From a virus, in the IMG/VR virus record IMGVR_UViG_3300046804_002536, positions 1 to 34,468 of that record: a stretch of DNA of 34,468 bases; one strand, written 5' to 3'. How positions within the stretch are numbered: position 1 is the stretch's first letter; every line of letters starts with the position of its first letter. The notes beneath the pieces are model-generated. The model ran no database searches, had not been told where the DNA came from, and saw nothing but the letters and a program-made list of their open reading frames with translations. A program made the position numbers and the translations under genes. Positions 1-6,310 of the stretch are shown here, one piece after another.

Positions 1-190
1 AAATTGTCTCAGAATGTGAGATATTTATCGTCAAGTATTGACAGGAATTTATGAATATGCTAAGGGTATCTCTATTTACTATATATAGTGGCAATTTGAC
101 ATTACGACCCAAGATATGGTATGTTCTATAACACATTAAATAATGATAATATAAACTATTAGTTATTTATTAATTTTCTTTAGTCTATCT

Positions 191-220
191 CTCCACTTTA
201 CTCCACAATACTCCACTTTA
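191..220. repeat. three tandem 10-base units
   Basis: Three adjacent units CTCCACTTTA, CTCCACAATA and CTCCACTTTA; the outer two are identical and the middle one differs at two bases. Iteron-like arrays of this spacing can bind a protein on one face of the helix, but no function is shown. Confidence 0.7.
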
Positions 221-222
221 TA

Positions 223-239
223 AGGCCTTAGAAAGGCCT
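223..239 (-). terminator. small hairpin after the last minus-strand gene
   Basis: AGGCCTT-AGA-AAGGCCT forms a perfect 7-bp stem with a 3-base loop, 43 bases past the stop of the gene ending at 282. There is no T-run after it on the minus strand, so it is a weak terminator candidate only. Confidence 0.3.
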
Positions 240-281
240 ACAAGGGGTGGAAGGCGGTAGGAACTAGCTATACTTAATGAC

Positions 282-509
282 CTAATTCTCTCTTGGCTCT
301 AATGGCTTATAACGGTCTATATCTGAGAGAATCATTTGCTCTAAATTTACGGGTATATCTTCTCCCTTATCTCTATGTATTCCTATATGATTGAGAAGAT
401 CGATGTCATTGTTTATCGCCGTCCCATTACAAGACCCATAGCAATATATGTAGCCATCTATATGAGAATAAACATAAACATCATAATCAGATAGCCTACA
501 ATATGCCAT
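282..509 (-). CDS. hypothetical protein, Tyr/Asp-rich, 75 aa
   Basis: I do not recognise the family. The protein is rich in Tyr, Asp and Ile and has two Cys, with no membrane segment. I choose the ATG at 509 because it overlaps the stop of the previous gene as TAATG; an ATG five codons upstream (524) in the same frame is possible and would lengthen the overlap. It is the last gene of the minus-strand run that starts at the tRNA promoter near 3090. Confidence 0.65.
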   Translation of the reverse strand: MAYCRLSDYDVYVYSHIDGYIYCYGSCNGTAINNDIDLLNHIGIHRDKGEDIPVNLEQMILSDIDRYKPLEPREN

Positions 510-667
510 TAGATTGACCACCATCCCTGGGCTACCGCCTTACCAGAGGCGATCCATTCCACATGATATTCCCACTGGGCTTTCCAGTCTATTTCATGTG
601 TATATCCGCCACAATCTGGGCAGATATCCTTCCCAGTATATTCATAGACATGTCTGCAGTATGTCAT
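509..667 (-). CDS. small zinc-ribbon-like protein, 52 aa
   Basis: Short frame read by hand. The N-terminal part has a lone Cys (C4) followed by CPDCG at residues 16-20, typical of a small zinc-binding knuckle. The C-terminal half is Trp-rich (WKAQWEYHVEWIASGK). Its ATG overlaps the stop of the gene above as ATGA and its own stop overlaps the ATG of the gene below as TAATG, which strongly suggests a real coupled gene. No function can be assigned. Confidence 0.7.
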   Translation of the reverse strand: MTYCRHVYEYTGKDICPDCGGYTHEIDWKAQWEYHVEWIASGKAVAQGWWSI

Positions 668-867
668 GAATCCTGATACCTTTTAATGATATCTTCATAC
701 ATACGAATCTTAAAAATGGCAGCTTTCATATCTTCTCTAAGCTTCATAGCATCTGATGTAATTCCATCTATCTCCGCCTTTAATCTGCCAAATTTTCTGG
801 CAAGTAGGAGATATCTGGTACTGATAAAAATGAAGCATACCAGAAGTGTGGCTGAAATTATTGACAT
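664..867 (-). CDS. membrane-anchored coiled-coil protein, 67 aa
   Basis: Residues 3-22 form one hydrophobic membrane span (SIISATLLVCFIFIS region), followed by a charged helix with heptad-like Leu/Ile spacing. The layout resembles small phage Rz/spanin-like or septum-type anchors, but there is no sequence support for either. The start follows a good Shine-Dalgarno (GGGAG seven bases before the ATG). It is coupled by ATGA to the zinc-ribbon gene below. Confidence 0.7.
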   Translation of the reverse strand: MSIISATLLVCFIFISTRYLLLARKFGRLKAEIDGITSDAMKLREDMKAAIFKIRMYEDIIKRYQDS

Positions 868-960
868 GTTCTTCTCCCGCGGCTCACTGTGTGCGTAGGC
901 TTATATAGCCTAATATAGTAGTAAATAATAATATAAAGAAAAGCTTTAGTTTTAATTTAG

Positions 961-1233
961 TCATAGACGAATTGACCCATCCATTTCATCCATAGCAGTC
1001 ATAGCAGAACTAAAGCTATACTCTGGATAATCATTAAAGTAATACTTATTTAGATCTTTATTATGAGACCAGCCTCTCCAGCCATCTGATTCCTCCCAAA
1101 ATGCTAGGGCAGTTTCCATAGCCTCTGGATCTTTCATTACTCTGGTTATAGAGTTGTAAAATGTTGCTTCCGCCAAAAGCTCACTGCGTAAAGAGTCCCA
1201 GCGAAATAGCTGGCGCACTATCCATTCTATCAT
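961..1233 (-). CDS. hypothetical protein, 90 aa
   Basis: Unrecognised. The protein is Trp- and acidic-rich in its middle (FWEESDGWRGWSH) and has no Cys pair or membrane span. It starts four bases inside the previous gene (ATGA). A 93-base gap follows it, with a 6-bp hairpin TAGGCT-TATAT-AGCCTA at 896-912. Confidence 0.7.
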   Translation of the reverse strand: MIEWIVRQLFRWDSLRSELLAEATFYNSITRVMKDPEAMETALAFWEESDGWRGWSHNKDLNKYYFNDYPEYSFSSAMTAMDEMDGSIRL

Positions 1234-1505
1234 TTTGGCTCCTCAATTGATTTTCTATTTAAACTAAAATAACTTTCATTATATCCATAAGACATCTTTT
1301 TTAACTTTTTGTCAATGGCTCTCCACATACCCCATTCAGTATATGCTAGACCACCTCTACAGGCTCTTCCCCAATATCCGTCCTCTGGCTTTGCACCCAT
1401 CTGATACCACTTCTGAATCTCCCAGAATCTGGCTCTCTTTCCATATCTCCAGTCACGAGTAACTTTGACAATATACTTTGGACGATCAACTTTCTTTGTA
1501 CTCAT
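1230..1505 (-). CDS. hypothetical basic protein, 91 aa
   Basis: Unrecognised. It is basic and aromatic (RARFWEIQKWYQMG around residues 24-37) and could be a nucleic-acid-binding or virion-associated small protein, but nothing proves this. Its ATG overlaps the previous stop as ATGA. Confidence 0.7.
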   Translation of the reverse strand: MSTKKVDRPKYIVKVTRDWRYGKRARFWEIQKWYQMGAKPEDGYWGRACRGGLAYTEWGMWRAIDKKLKKMSYGYNESYFSLNRKSIEEPK

Positions 1506-1690
1506 CGCAGATGCCTTTCAATAATCTTAAATATCTCTATCTTGTTATATTTTTCATCAGTAAAGTCCCAATCATTAGGTTTAATATACTCAACTACTGC
1601 ACGAAGGGCATGAGCTATTTGAGGGTCACCATTGTAAAGTGCAACATCTAGCCTTCGATTTATTTCAATCAACAATTCATCGTGGGTCAT
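1502..1690 (-). CDS. hypothetical helical protein, 62 aa
   Basis: Unrecognised, largely helical by composition, with a conserved-looking DPQIAHALRAVVEYI segment at residues 22-36. Linked by ATGA overlaps on both sides. Confidence 0.7.
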   Translation of the reverse strand: MTHDELLIEINRRLDVALYNGDPQIAHALRAVVEYIKPNDWDFTDEKYNKIEIFKIIERHLR

Positions 1691-1902
1691 TCTAATTCCT
1701 TTTCAATAGCTTTAATTCCTTCTAAAACTCTACCCCATATTGAGGAACCATAGTTATCATTAAAGTATTTAAACATATCTTTTCCCGCCTGAGTTTTAAT
1801 ATTAAGATGTCCTGCAACATCCGTCACATCCATGTATTCCATCATCCTCTCCATTTCTAATCCTAAATTCATCTGGATCAGGGTGTCCAATTCCATGCTC
1901 AC
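1687..1902 (-). CDS. hypothetical protein, up to 71 aa
   Basis: Unrecognised. The first 34 codons lie inside the previous gene in another frame, so the start is doubtful: later in-frame ATGs (for instance at MERMMEY or MDVTDVAGH) would reduce a 101-base overlap. The unshared C-terminal part (AGKDMFKYFNDNYGSSIWGR) looks like a normal protein. Confidence 0.55.
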   Translation of the reverse strand: MSMELDTLIQMNLGLEMERMMEYMDVTDVAGHLNIKTQAGKDMFKYFNDNYGSSIWGRVLEGIKAIEKELE

Positions 1903-2122
1903 AAATTCTTTCCATAATCATTCTATCAAATCTGTACGATTGTGGCAAGTGTCTCATGCTGTGATTTGAGCGGTTATGCAAGGTACAAAAATCACCCTTG
2001 CAAGTCCTTTCTTCATGGCAGTAAATCCAATGATCTGTGTGCTCTAAAAACATATTAGTGCTACGCAATGGCTCAAACTTTGCAGTTTTATTAATACGTC
2101 TCATTTGTGATTTACTTTTCAT
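1802..2122 (-). CDS. conserved actinophage His/Cys-rich protein, 106 aa
   Basis: The protein carries two clusters of likely metal ligands: CHEERTCKGDFCTLH at residues 35-49 and, near the C-terminus, CEHGIGHPDPDEF followed by HGCDGCC. The latter pair is a pattern I recall from hypothetical proteins of many actinophages, where it is uncharacterised. A zinc-binding fold is inferred. The start forms a TAATG overlap with the gene above. Confidence 0.8.
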   Translation of the reverse strand: MKSKSQMRRINKTAKFEPLRSTNMFLEHTDHWIYCHEERTCKGDFCTLHNRSNHSMRHLPQSYRFDRMIMERICEHGIGHPDPDEFRIRNGEDDGIHGCDGCCRTS

Positions 2123-2298
2123 TAATACGGTCCATAAACAATAAAATCAAGGTAGCTTATTACTTCATCTTCTCTTTTAATATCAATCATCTCTTGAGGA
2201 GTCATTTTAAAAGCATGATTATACCCATTTAGCCATTGGTCAACAAGCTCATCATTTTGCAATGCCATCATCAAAAGCTTTCTTGTCTCATCTTTCAT
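2122..2298 (-). CDS. hypothetical acidic protein, 58 aa
   Basis: Unrecognised. A frame open from 2316 exists, but the second Met (2298) gives an exact ATGA overlap with the previous stop and is the more likely start. The product is helical and acidic, with no Cys. Confidence 0.65.
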   Translation of the reverse strand: MKDETRKLLMMALQNDELVDQWLNGYNHAFKMTPQEMIDIKREDEVISYLDFIVYGPY

Positions 2299-2708
2299 TC
2301 TATACTGCCTATACAATGCTTAACTATTTCAAACCATGTTCTAGCTCCTGGATAGCTTTTATTAGAGGTAACTCCACGAGAAGCATGCTTATACCAGGTA
2401 ATCATCATTCCGTTGGGCTTGTAAAGAAAGTTAGGAGGACATCCTTTAGCGTGTGGATGATTTTCGTCCTCATCCCATCCAGAATCACACCAGCAATATG
2501 AACGCATTTCAAATACATCATTAACATACTCTTCAGCCCCAGAATTTGATGTTAATAAACCATCCCATCCATACCTGCCATAAGACTTTCCACGTAGTTC
2601 CGATATTACCTCTGCAATCAAGGTAAGGCCGTCACTTGACCAGTCAGCTTCATATCTGTGCCAATCATTATTACTTAATAGCATTTGTCCTAGTTCTAAA
2701 TCAGCCAT
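2295..2708 (-). CDS. conserved phage protein, 137 aa
   Basis: The central block CWCDSGWDEDENHPHAKGCP at about residues 72-91, followed by PNF and WYKHASRG, resembles a family of uncharacterised actinophage proteins in which Cys and His probably bind a metal. Function is unknown. It sits between two coupled small genes (TAATG above, ATGA below). Confidence 0.75.
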   Translation of the reverse strand: MADLELGQMLLSNNDWHRYEADWSSDGLTLIAEVISELRGKSYGRYGWDGLLTSNSGAEEYVNDVFEMRSYCWCDSGWDEDENHPHAKGCPPNFLYKPNGMMITWYKHASRGVTSNKSYPGARTWFEIVKHCIGSIE

Positions 2709-2905
2709 TATTTATCCCAGTAGGGAACTCCGTTCTCATCATAATCAGAACCTAGTCTTTCTAGTAATTCCGCATTGTCACTAAGCATTTGATCAATGCT
2801 AAGATTTAATTTTTCCGCTTTGATTTCTTCTTTTGTTCGCTTGCATATCTTGCAAGCATCTTCCATGTATTCATTAACCCACCAAACATGCTTGTGAAGT
2901 GTCAT
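2708..2905 (-). CDS. small CxxC protein, 65 aa
   Basis: H4, H6, and CKICKRT at residues 18-24 suggest a one-site zinc knuckle followed by an acidic helix. It is the first protein gene after the initiator-like tRNA and probably shares its transcript. A weak ribosome site (AAAGGAT) precedes the ATG. Confidence 0.7.
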   Translation of the reverse strand: MTLHKHVWWVNEYMEDACKICKRTKEEIKAEKLNLSIDQMLSDNAELLERLGSDYDENGVPYWDK

Positions 2906-2976
2906 AAAATATCCTTTGAAAAAATATGAGCAGTTTTAAGACTTACTCAGGTCTTTCATCCCCACTACAGGATTAG

Positions 2977-3051
2977 TAGCAGTGACGGGATTCGAACCCG
3001 TGACCTTCTGGTTATGAGCCAGACGAGCTGACCGAGCTGCTCTACACTGCG
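2977..3051 (-). tRNA. tRNA-Met(CAU), initiator-like
   Basis: A 75-base cloverleaf. The anticodon arm is TCTGG-CTCATAA-CCAGA and the T arm is ACGGG-TTCGAAT-CCCGT. Acceptor bases 1 and 72 are C and U, unpaired, while pairs 2-71 to 7-66 are perfect. A C1-N72 mismatch and the D-arm GAGCAGCTCGGTCAGCTC match the initiator tRNA of actinobacteria as I know it; a true initiator would have three G-C pairs next to the loop, and here the outer one is U-A. The 3' CCA is not encoded. Confidence 0.88.
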
Positions 3052-3062
3052 TCGTATACTTA

Positions 3063-3092
3063 AGTATAACATACAACAAAAATCCTTGTCAA
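3063..3092 (-). promoter_or_regulatory. strong sigma70-type promoter for the tRNA and left operon
   Basis: On the minus strand TTGACA (3087-3092), 18 bases, TATACT (3063-3068) with TGT just before the -10 box (extended -10). The tRNA 5' end lies 12 bases after the -10, so transcription would start about 5 bases upstream of it. Confidence 0.8.
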
Positions 3093-3137
3093 CTAGAATC
3101 TTGATATTTAAATCTTACATTTTAAGATAAATAGTTA

Positions 3138-3143
3138 TATAAT
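3138..3143 (+). promoter_or_regulatory. -10 box for a leaderless plus-strand gene
   Basis: TATAAT at 3138-3143 ends eight bases before the ATG at 3152, with no Shine-Dalgarno between. A start at about 3150 would give a leaderless mRNA. The -35 region is weak. Confidence 0.55.
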
Positions 3144-3151
3144 TATGTATT

Positions 3152-3433
3152 ATGTCTACTCTAGAATTTATAGTTTTAGTTGGTGCAGCACTATCTGCAA
3201 TCTTATTCATAGGAAACAAATTTGTTACCCTATTTAAAACATGGTTTAAATTTGTTGATGATTGGAATGGCACCGATGAGAAGCCTGGAGTAGTCGATAG
3301 ACTTGCAGAAGGTAATGCAAGATTTGATAAGATCGAAGAAGAAATAGCATGCATTAAAGCAGAACTATTTAATAACCACGGCACTTCTTTGCGTGATGCA
3401 ATTGATAGAATTGAAAAGCACGTAGCTAAATAG
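3152..3433 (+). CDS. membrane protein with C-terminal coiled coil, 93 aa
   Basis: The only plus-strand gene. Residues 5-30 form a membrane span, followed by an aromatic amphipathic stretch (FKTWFKFVDDWNG) and a helical tail ending in GTSLRDAIDRIEKHV. That tail motif, a short N-terminal anchor and a DW-N-G segment are what I recall from small actinophage membrane proteins of unknown role, sometimes near tail or lysis genes. It overlaps the end of the opposing gene by eight bases, tail to tail. No ribosome site is seen, in line with a leaderless mRNA. Confidence 0.8.
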   Translation: MSTLEFIVLVGAALSAILFIGNKFVTLFKTWFKFVDDWNGTDEKPGVVDRLAEGNARFDKIEEEIACIKAELFNNHGTSLRDAIDRIEKHVAK

Positions 3434-3650
3434 AATTCTTAGCCTTATATTTATTAATATAATTTAAAGCATAGTCGTATGGATATGCAAGATATGAAGT
3501 TGTTTTCATAAATCTGTCTTCTGCTGGTAAAAATACATTTTCCTCATAAATAGAAAATAATTCAAATTGATGATTTGGATCTTTATCTACTTTATCAACA
3601 TAAGCCATTGATGCACGAACTGGATGTGGTCCATAACAGCTATTAGTCAT
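3426..3650 (-). CDS. hypothetical protein, 74 aa
   Basis: Unrecognised, with a motif CYGPHPVRASMAYVDK near the N-terminus and a Tyr-rich C-terminus. The ATG at 3650 overlaps the end of the upstream gene by eight bases (ATGACTAA); a longer frame from 3692 would overlap it by 50 bases and looks less natural. Confidence 0.65.
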   Translation of the reverse strand: MTNSCYGPHPVRASMAYVDKVDKDPNHQFELFSIYEENVFLPAEDRFMKTTSYLAYPYDYALNYINKYKAKNSI

Positions 3651-4368
3651 ATTTCTTTTTCTGCCAGAATGATTTCTTATAGTTATCTTCAATATACTTA
3701 GATGCTTCTAGTATAGCTGAATCAGTTGGTTTAAATGGTAGCTTTTCTGAGCTCCAGTCCGCCCTCTTAAATGGAATAATCTGAACAACTGGAGTACCAA
3801 GATCAATCTTGCCAGTAAATCCTTTCTTCATTAAGAATGGGAAGTGAACAGGAGCTGGATGCTTATCTGTATCAACTACACCCGATAGAGTATAGAATGG
3901 TAAGTCTGTTCTATTAAGTGGATGTGTAAATAGGCATGACCATCCAGGTGGTGTTTTAATTATATTAAAGTTTCTCCATTTATATGCAACAGGAATATAT
4001 TCATCTGTTGCTCCCCAACCTTCAATCTGAGCTGGTTCATGGAACTGTACTAATTCTGTATCTGGAAAATTAACAAACACCCCTGTAGAACCGTCAAACA
4101 TAATTTCCATAGGAGTTGAATATATATATCCTACACCAAATGCGTCAAGAACTGGAATGCATTTCTTTACCGTTCCCTGTGGAAGATATTTAACACGCCA
4201 GTTTCTTTCAATCTCTCTTTGAGACGGATCATAGTTTCTTTTGATATTCTTGTACCATTGCGGTACATGCCCAATACTTGGAGTTGGATGATTATCCGCA
4301 TAGAAATCATTAGACCCTATGGGCATAAACTTAATTACTTCTTTTGGATCTTTATTAAAAAACCTCAA
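3643..4368 (-). CDS. conserved phage protein, DUF6065-like, 241 aa
   Basis: The segments CIPVLDAFGVGYIYSTP, FTHPLNRTDLPFYTLSGVVD and FPFLMKKGFTGKIDLGTP match my memory of a widely spread marine and freshwater phage family (DUF6065-like) with no known function. The protein is soluble. The start is TTG at 4368, overlapping the thioredoxin stop as TTGA, so it is probably translated from the thioredoxin transcript. Confidence 0.75.
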   Translation of the reverse strand: MRFFNKDPKEVIKFMPIGSNDFYADNHPTPSIGHVPQWYKNIKRNYDPSQREIERNWRVKYLPQGTVKKCIPVLDAFGVGYIYSTPMEIMFDGSTGVFVNFPDTELVQFHEPAQIEGWGATDEYIPVAYKWRNFNIIKTPPGWSCLFTHPLNRTDLPFYTLSGVVDTDKHPAPVHFPFLMKKGFTGKIDLGTPVVQIIPFKRADWSSEKLPFKPTDSAILEASKYIEDNYKKSFWQKKKYD

Positions 4369-4709
4369 GGTCTCCCTGCATCTTTCCAGAACATTTCACG
4401 TCCCATAGAGTCTGTTTCTTTAATCATATTGCTTTCAAAATGTGGTTCTGCAGCATGGGCAAAAAGCGCCTCAATTTTAGCCTTTGGCACTGCACCAGTT
4501 ACTTTATTTGAAACCTCATCATTAATCATTCCAATAAATGTAGGAACAGACATTACGTCATATTTCCTAGCAAGATCGAACTCGTTATCTACGTCAATCT
4601 TTTGATACTGAATATCTGGATTTTCTTCTAAAAATAATTTAATAATTGGTTCCATCATTTTACATGGATTACACCAATCTGCGCTAAAATGTAAAAGCTT
4701 TCTGTTCAT
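4365..4709 (-). CDS. thioredoxin
   Basis: A thioredoxin-fold reductant with active site WCNPC at residues 12-16, the expected cis-Pro segment SVPTF downstream and the DVDNEFDLARKYDV region typical of the family. Phage thioredoxins may serve as polymerase processivity factors or as reductants for host ribonucleotide reductase; neither role is proven here. I choose the ATG at 4709, because a TTGACA-17-TATACT promoter ends six bases before it, giving a leaderless mRNA, although an open frame continues to 4763. About 24 residues extend past the normal fold end and are not recognised. Confidence 0.92.
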   Translation of the reverse strand: MNRKLLHFSADWCNPCKMMEPIIKLFLEENPDIQYQKIDVDNEFDLARKYDVMSVPTFIGMINDEVSNKVTGAVPKAKIEALFAHAAEPHFESNMIKETDSMGREMFWKDAGRP

Positions 4710-4715
4710 TCTATA

Positions 4716-4744
4716 AGTATACTCCCATGTATAAATGTTGTCAA
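4716..4744 (-). promoter_or_regulatory. promoter of thioredoxin, leaderless type
   Basis: TTGACA (4739-4744), exactly 17 bases, TATACT (4716-4721). The ATG begins seven bases after the -10 box, where transcription itself should start. Confidence 0.8.
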
Positions 4745-4751
4745 TATGTGC

Positions 4752-4777
4752 CAGGTAGGGCATTTCTGCCCTACCTG
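4752..4777 (-). terminator. terminator hairpin after hsp20
   Basis: CAGGTAGGGCA-TTTC-TGCCCTACCTG is a perfect 11-bp stem. No T-run follows on the minus strand, as is common for actinobacterial terminators. It separates hsp20 from the thioredoxin promoter eight bases further on. Confidence 0.7.
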
Positions 4778-4793
4778 CGCTATTTAGTTGTAT

Positions 4794-4814
4794 ATTCTGA
4801 TATTAGATCAGAAT
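4794..4814 (-). terminator. second hairpin after hsp20
   Basis: ATTCTGAT-ATTAG-ATCAGAAT forms an 8-bp stem, only five bases past the hsp20 stop codon. Together with the next hairpin it gives a tandem stop or a 3' end protection element. Confidence 0.45.
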
Positions 4815-4818
4815 GCTA

Positions 4819-5238
4819 TTATTTGACCTTAATGGTCTTCGGCTTCTTTTCTTCTGGAATCTCAATCTCTACTGTAACGTAAAGAATTCCATCTGTTAAT
4901 TCAGCAGACTTTACATATGCATACTCACCAAGGGCAAATGTTCTCTTAAACTTGCGAGTTCCAATTCCCTTATGTAGGTATTCTGTTGTAATTGCGTTGT
5001 CTTCTTTAGAGCCTTCGATAATTAATGTACCGTCCTGCTCAGTCACTGTTACTTGGTCTTTTGAAAAACCAGCCACAGCCATTTCAACAACCCATGTCTC
5101 ATCATCCTTTTTAACTACATTGTATGGTGGGTAGTTATTAGGATTAGCTGAATGAACATGATTTAGACGTTGTAGGGTATGATTAAACCCAATAAAAAAT
5201 GGATCATTAAAAAGATCCAGCCCAAATGTATGGACCAT
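4819..5238 (-). CDS. Hsp20 small heat-shock protein
   Basis: ATP-independent chaperone of the alpha-crystallin type. An N-terminal arm of about 40 residues (DPFFIGFNHTLQRL) is followed by the beta-sandwich domain: WVVEMAVAGFSKDQV, TLIIEGSKED, KFKRTFALGEY and GILYVTVEIEIPEEKKP at residues about 117-133. Length 139 aa is normal. Such genes occur in cyanophages and other aquatic phages and may guard virion assembly or host proteins. It has the clearest Shine-Dalgarno of the region (AAAGGAGG, seven bases from the ATG) and its own promoter. Confidence 0.95.
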   Translation of the reverse strand: MVHTFGLDLFNDPFFIGFNHTLQRLNHVHSANPNNYPPYNVVKKDDETWVVEMAVAGFSKDQVTVTEQDGTLIIEGSKEDNAITTEYLHKGIGTRKFKRTFALGEYAYVKSAELTDGILYVTVEIEIPEEKKPKTIKVK

Positions 5239-5264
5239 ATTATTCCTCCTTTAAGCGAATAAAT

Positions 5265-5299
5265 TAATATATGGGTCCCCGAAGGCGACCCATATATTA
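5265..5299 (-). promoter_or_regulatory. hairpin: end of lysin transcript and 5' leader of hsp20
   Basis: A 13-bp stem (TAATATATGGGTC paired with GACCCATATATTA) around a 9-base loop containing TTCG on the minus strand. It could terminate lysin transcripts, followed by an AT-rich stretch. Because the hsp20 promoter starts inside it, the hsp20 mRNA would begin with the inner seven pairs at its very 5' end. Confidence 0.65.
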
Positions 5300-5327
5300 T
5301 TATATCAAATAGACTTTAAGTTGTCTA
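5299..5327 (-). promoter_or_regulatory. promoter of hsp20
   Basis: TAGACA (5322-5327), 17 bases, TATAAT (5299-5304) with TGA before the -10 box. The -35 box overlaps the last codon and stop of the endolysin gene. Confidence 0.75.
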
Positions 5328-6110
5328 CTTCATTTTAATTCTGCGGTATGTCTCTTCATCAACAATACCAGTAGGCTTTAGCTTTTCCTTTGTCTGAAAT
5401 GCCTTTACAGCCTTTTCTGTAGCTGGACCAAATGAGCCGTCAGGCTTTAATCCTAGAGCCTCTTGAACAACCTTTACTGAAGAACCCTTAGCGCCAACTT
5501 TGAATGGCTTAAAGAGCTTTACAGGAGGAACTTCAACACCCTGTGCCTTTGCTACTTCAGCAAGAGCGACTTTCTTTTCCTCTAATGTTGCTGGTGCTGC
5601 CGCTGCATCTGCATCAGGATAATCAACTACTCCATATCCTGCAATAAATACTGGAAGCCCCTTCTTATTTGGACCATATGCACGAAGCTTCTTAGCACAT
5701 TCTCCACCATTTGACTGTGAGCCCTTCTTTCCATCTGCAGATGTATTTCCTTCAATACACCAAGCAGTTCCGTCACCATTATCCTTCAATACCCAACCTA
5801 CGTGATCAATATCACGGCCACCTGGGAAATCAAAATAAACAACGTAGCCTGCCTTTGGCTTGTTACCCTTAACAGGAAGCCACTTACCCATCTTCTTAAA
5901 TGCTGCTACACCCGCTGGTGTATAAACTGTATTTGGAACTTTTACTCCAGCTTGGTTTGCTGACCAGTTCACAAATGAGCCACACCATGGCAAGAAATTT
6001 GCCTTTGTGTATGCTCCATATTTTGTTTCATTATCTTTTGGACCTTCTACGGTTCCAACTTCTTTTTGAATTACTTCTAAAAGTAATGCCAATGTACCCT
6101 TGTCTGCCAT
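5325..6110 (-). CDS. endolysin, CHAP plus peptidoglycan-binding domain
   Basis: Lysis enzyme with an N-terminal CHAP cysteine amidase/endopeptidase domain (residues about 8-165). The catalytic Cys is C43 in PWCGSFVNW, His is H103 in DIDHVGWV, and E120/N122 in IEGNTS complete the usual set. A charged Ala-rich linker leads to a C-terminal PG_binding_1 domain (about 203-259, VGAKGSSVKVVQEALGL and FGPATEKAVKAFQ). There is no signal peptide, so a holin is needed for access to the wall. It follows a 43-codon gene by two bases and uses an AGAGG ribosome site. Confidence 0.94.
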   Translation of the reverse strand: MADKGTLALLLEVIQKEVGTVEGPKDNETKYGAYTKANFLPWCGSFVNWSANQAGVKVPNTVYTPAGVAAFKKMGKWLPVKGNKPKAGYVVYFDFPGGRDIDHVGWVLKDNGDGTAWCIEGNTSADGKKGSQSNGGECAKKLRAYGPNKKGLPVFIAGYGVVDYPDADAAAAPATLEEKKVALAEVAKAQGVEVPPVKLFKPFKVGAKGSSVKVVQEALGLKPDGSFGPATEKAVKAFQTKEKLKPTGIVDEETYRRIKMK

Positions 6111-6112
6111 TA

Positions 6113-6244
6113 TTACCTCTTATCTATTTTATAAATTATATAATCAATAACCATATTTGGTTCCCATTCTTTTGGAAGTTCAAGATTTTTTATTTCATCA
6201 ATAATCTTACGACGAATATGCTCTTCTATAACTAAAAGGTCCAT
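6113..6244 (-). CDS. small protein upstream of endolysin, 43 aa
   Basis: Read by hand. A charged helical peptide (EEHIRRKIIDEIKNLELPKEW) with no membrane span or Cys. The ATG is preceded by GTGGAGCGAT, a good Shine-Dalgarno. Its stop lies two bases before the endolysin ATG, and it starts just after the terminator with a nested promoter, so it is the first gene of the lysin transcript. A role in timing lysis is possible but unproven. Confidence 0.65.
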   Translation of the reverse strand: MDLLVIEEHIRRKIIDEIKNLELPKEWEPNMVIDYIIYKIDKR

Positions 6245-6256
6245 ATCGCTCCACTC

Positions 6257-6297
6257 CAAAAAAATAGGGGATAGGTCAATTATAACCTATCCCCTAT
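6257..6297 (-). terminator. intrinsic terminator after the membrane-protein genes
   Basis: On the minus strand a 13-bp stem, ATAGGGGATAGGT paired with ACCTATCCCCTAT around an 8-base loop, followed at once by seven T. This is the most typical rho-independent terminator in the window. Confidence 0.9.
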
Positions 6298-6308
6298 AAT
6301 CAAGTCAA
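6279..6308 (-). promoter_or_regulatory. lysin promoter nested in a terminator
   Basis: TTGACT (6303-6308), 18 bases, TATAAT (6279-6284). The -10 box is the loop of the terminator hairpin, and the spacer is its ascending arm. Transcription would begin in the second arm (about 6272), so the new RNA lacks the complete stem and escapes termination. Confidence 0.7.
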
Positions 6309-6310
6309 AA

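Larger units (their letters stand above)
1..281. other. non-coding left flank
   Basis: I see no convincing reading frame here. The stretch is very AT-rich and holds a plus-strand promoter-like pair, TTGACA (96-101), 18 bases, TATGTT (120-125), a short palindrome GTCAA-GTA-TTGAC (30-42), a triple 10-base repeat (191-220) and a small hairpin (223-239). It lies downstream of the last minus-strand gene and may separate two transcription units. Confidence 0.5.

Noticed and set aside
4219-4605. Plus-strand frame of 128 codons
   Set aside because: It lies across the DUF6065-like and thioredoxin genes, both well supported on the minus strand.
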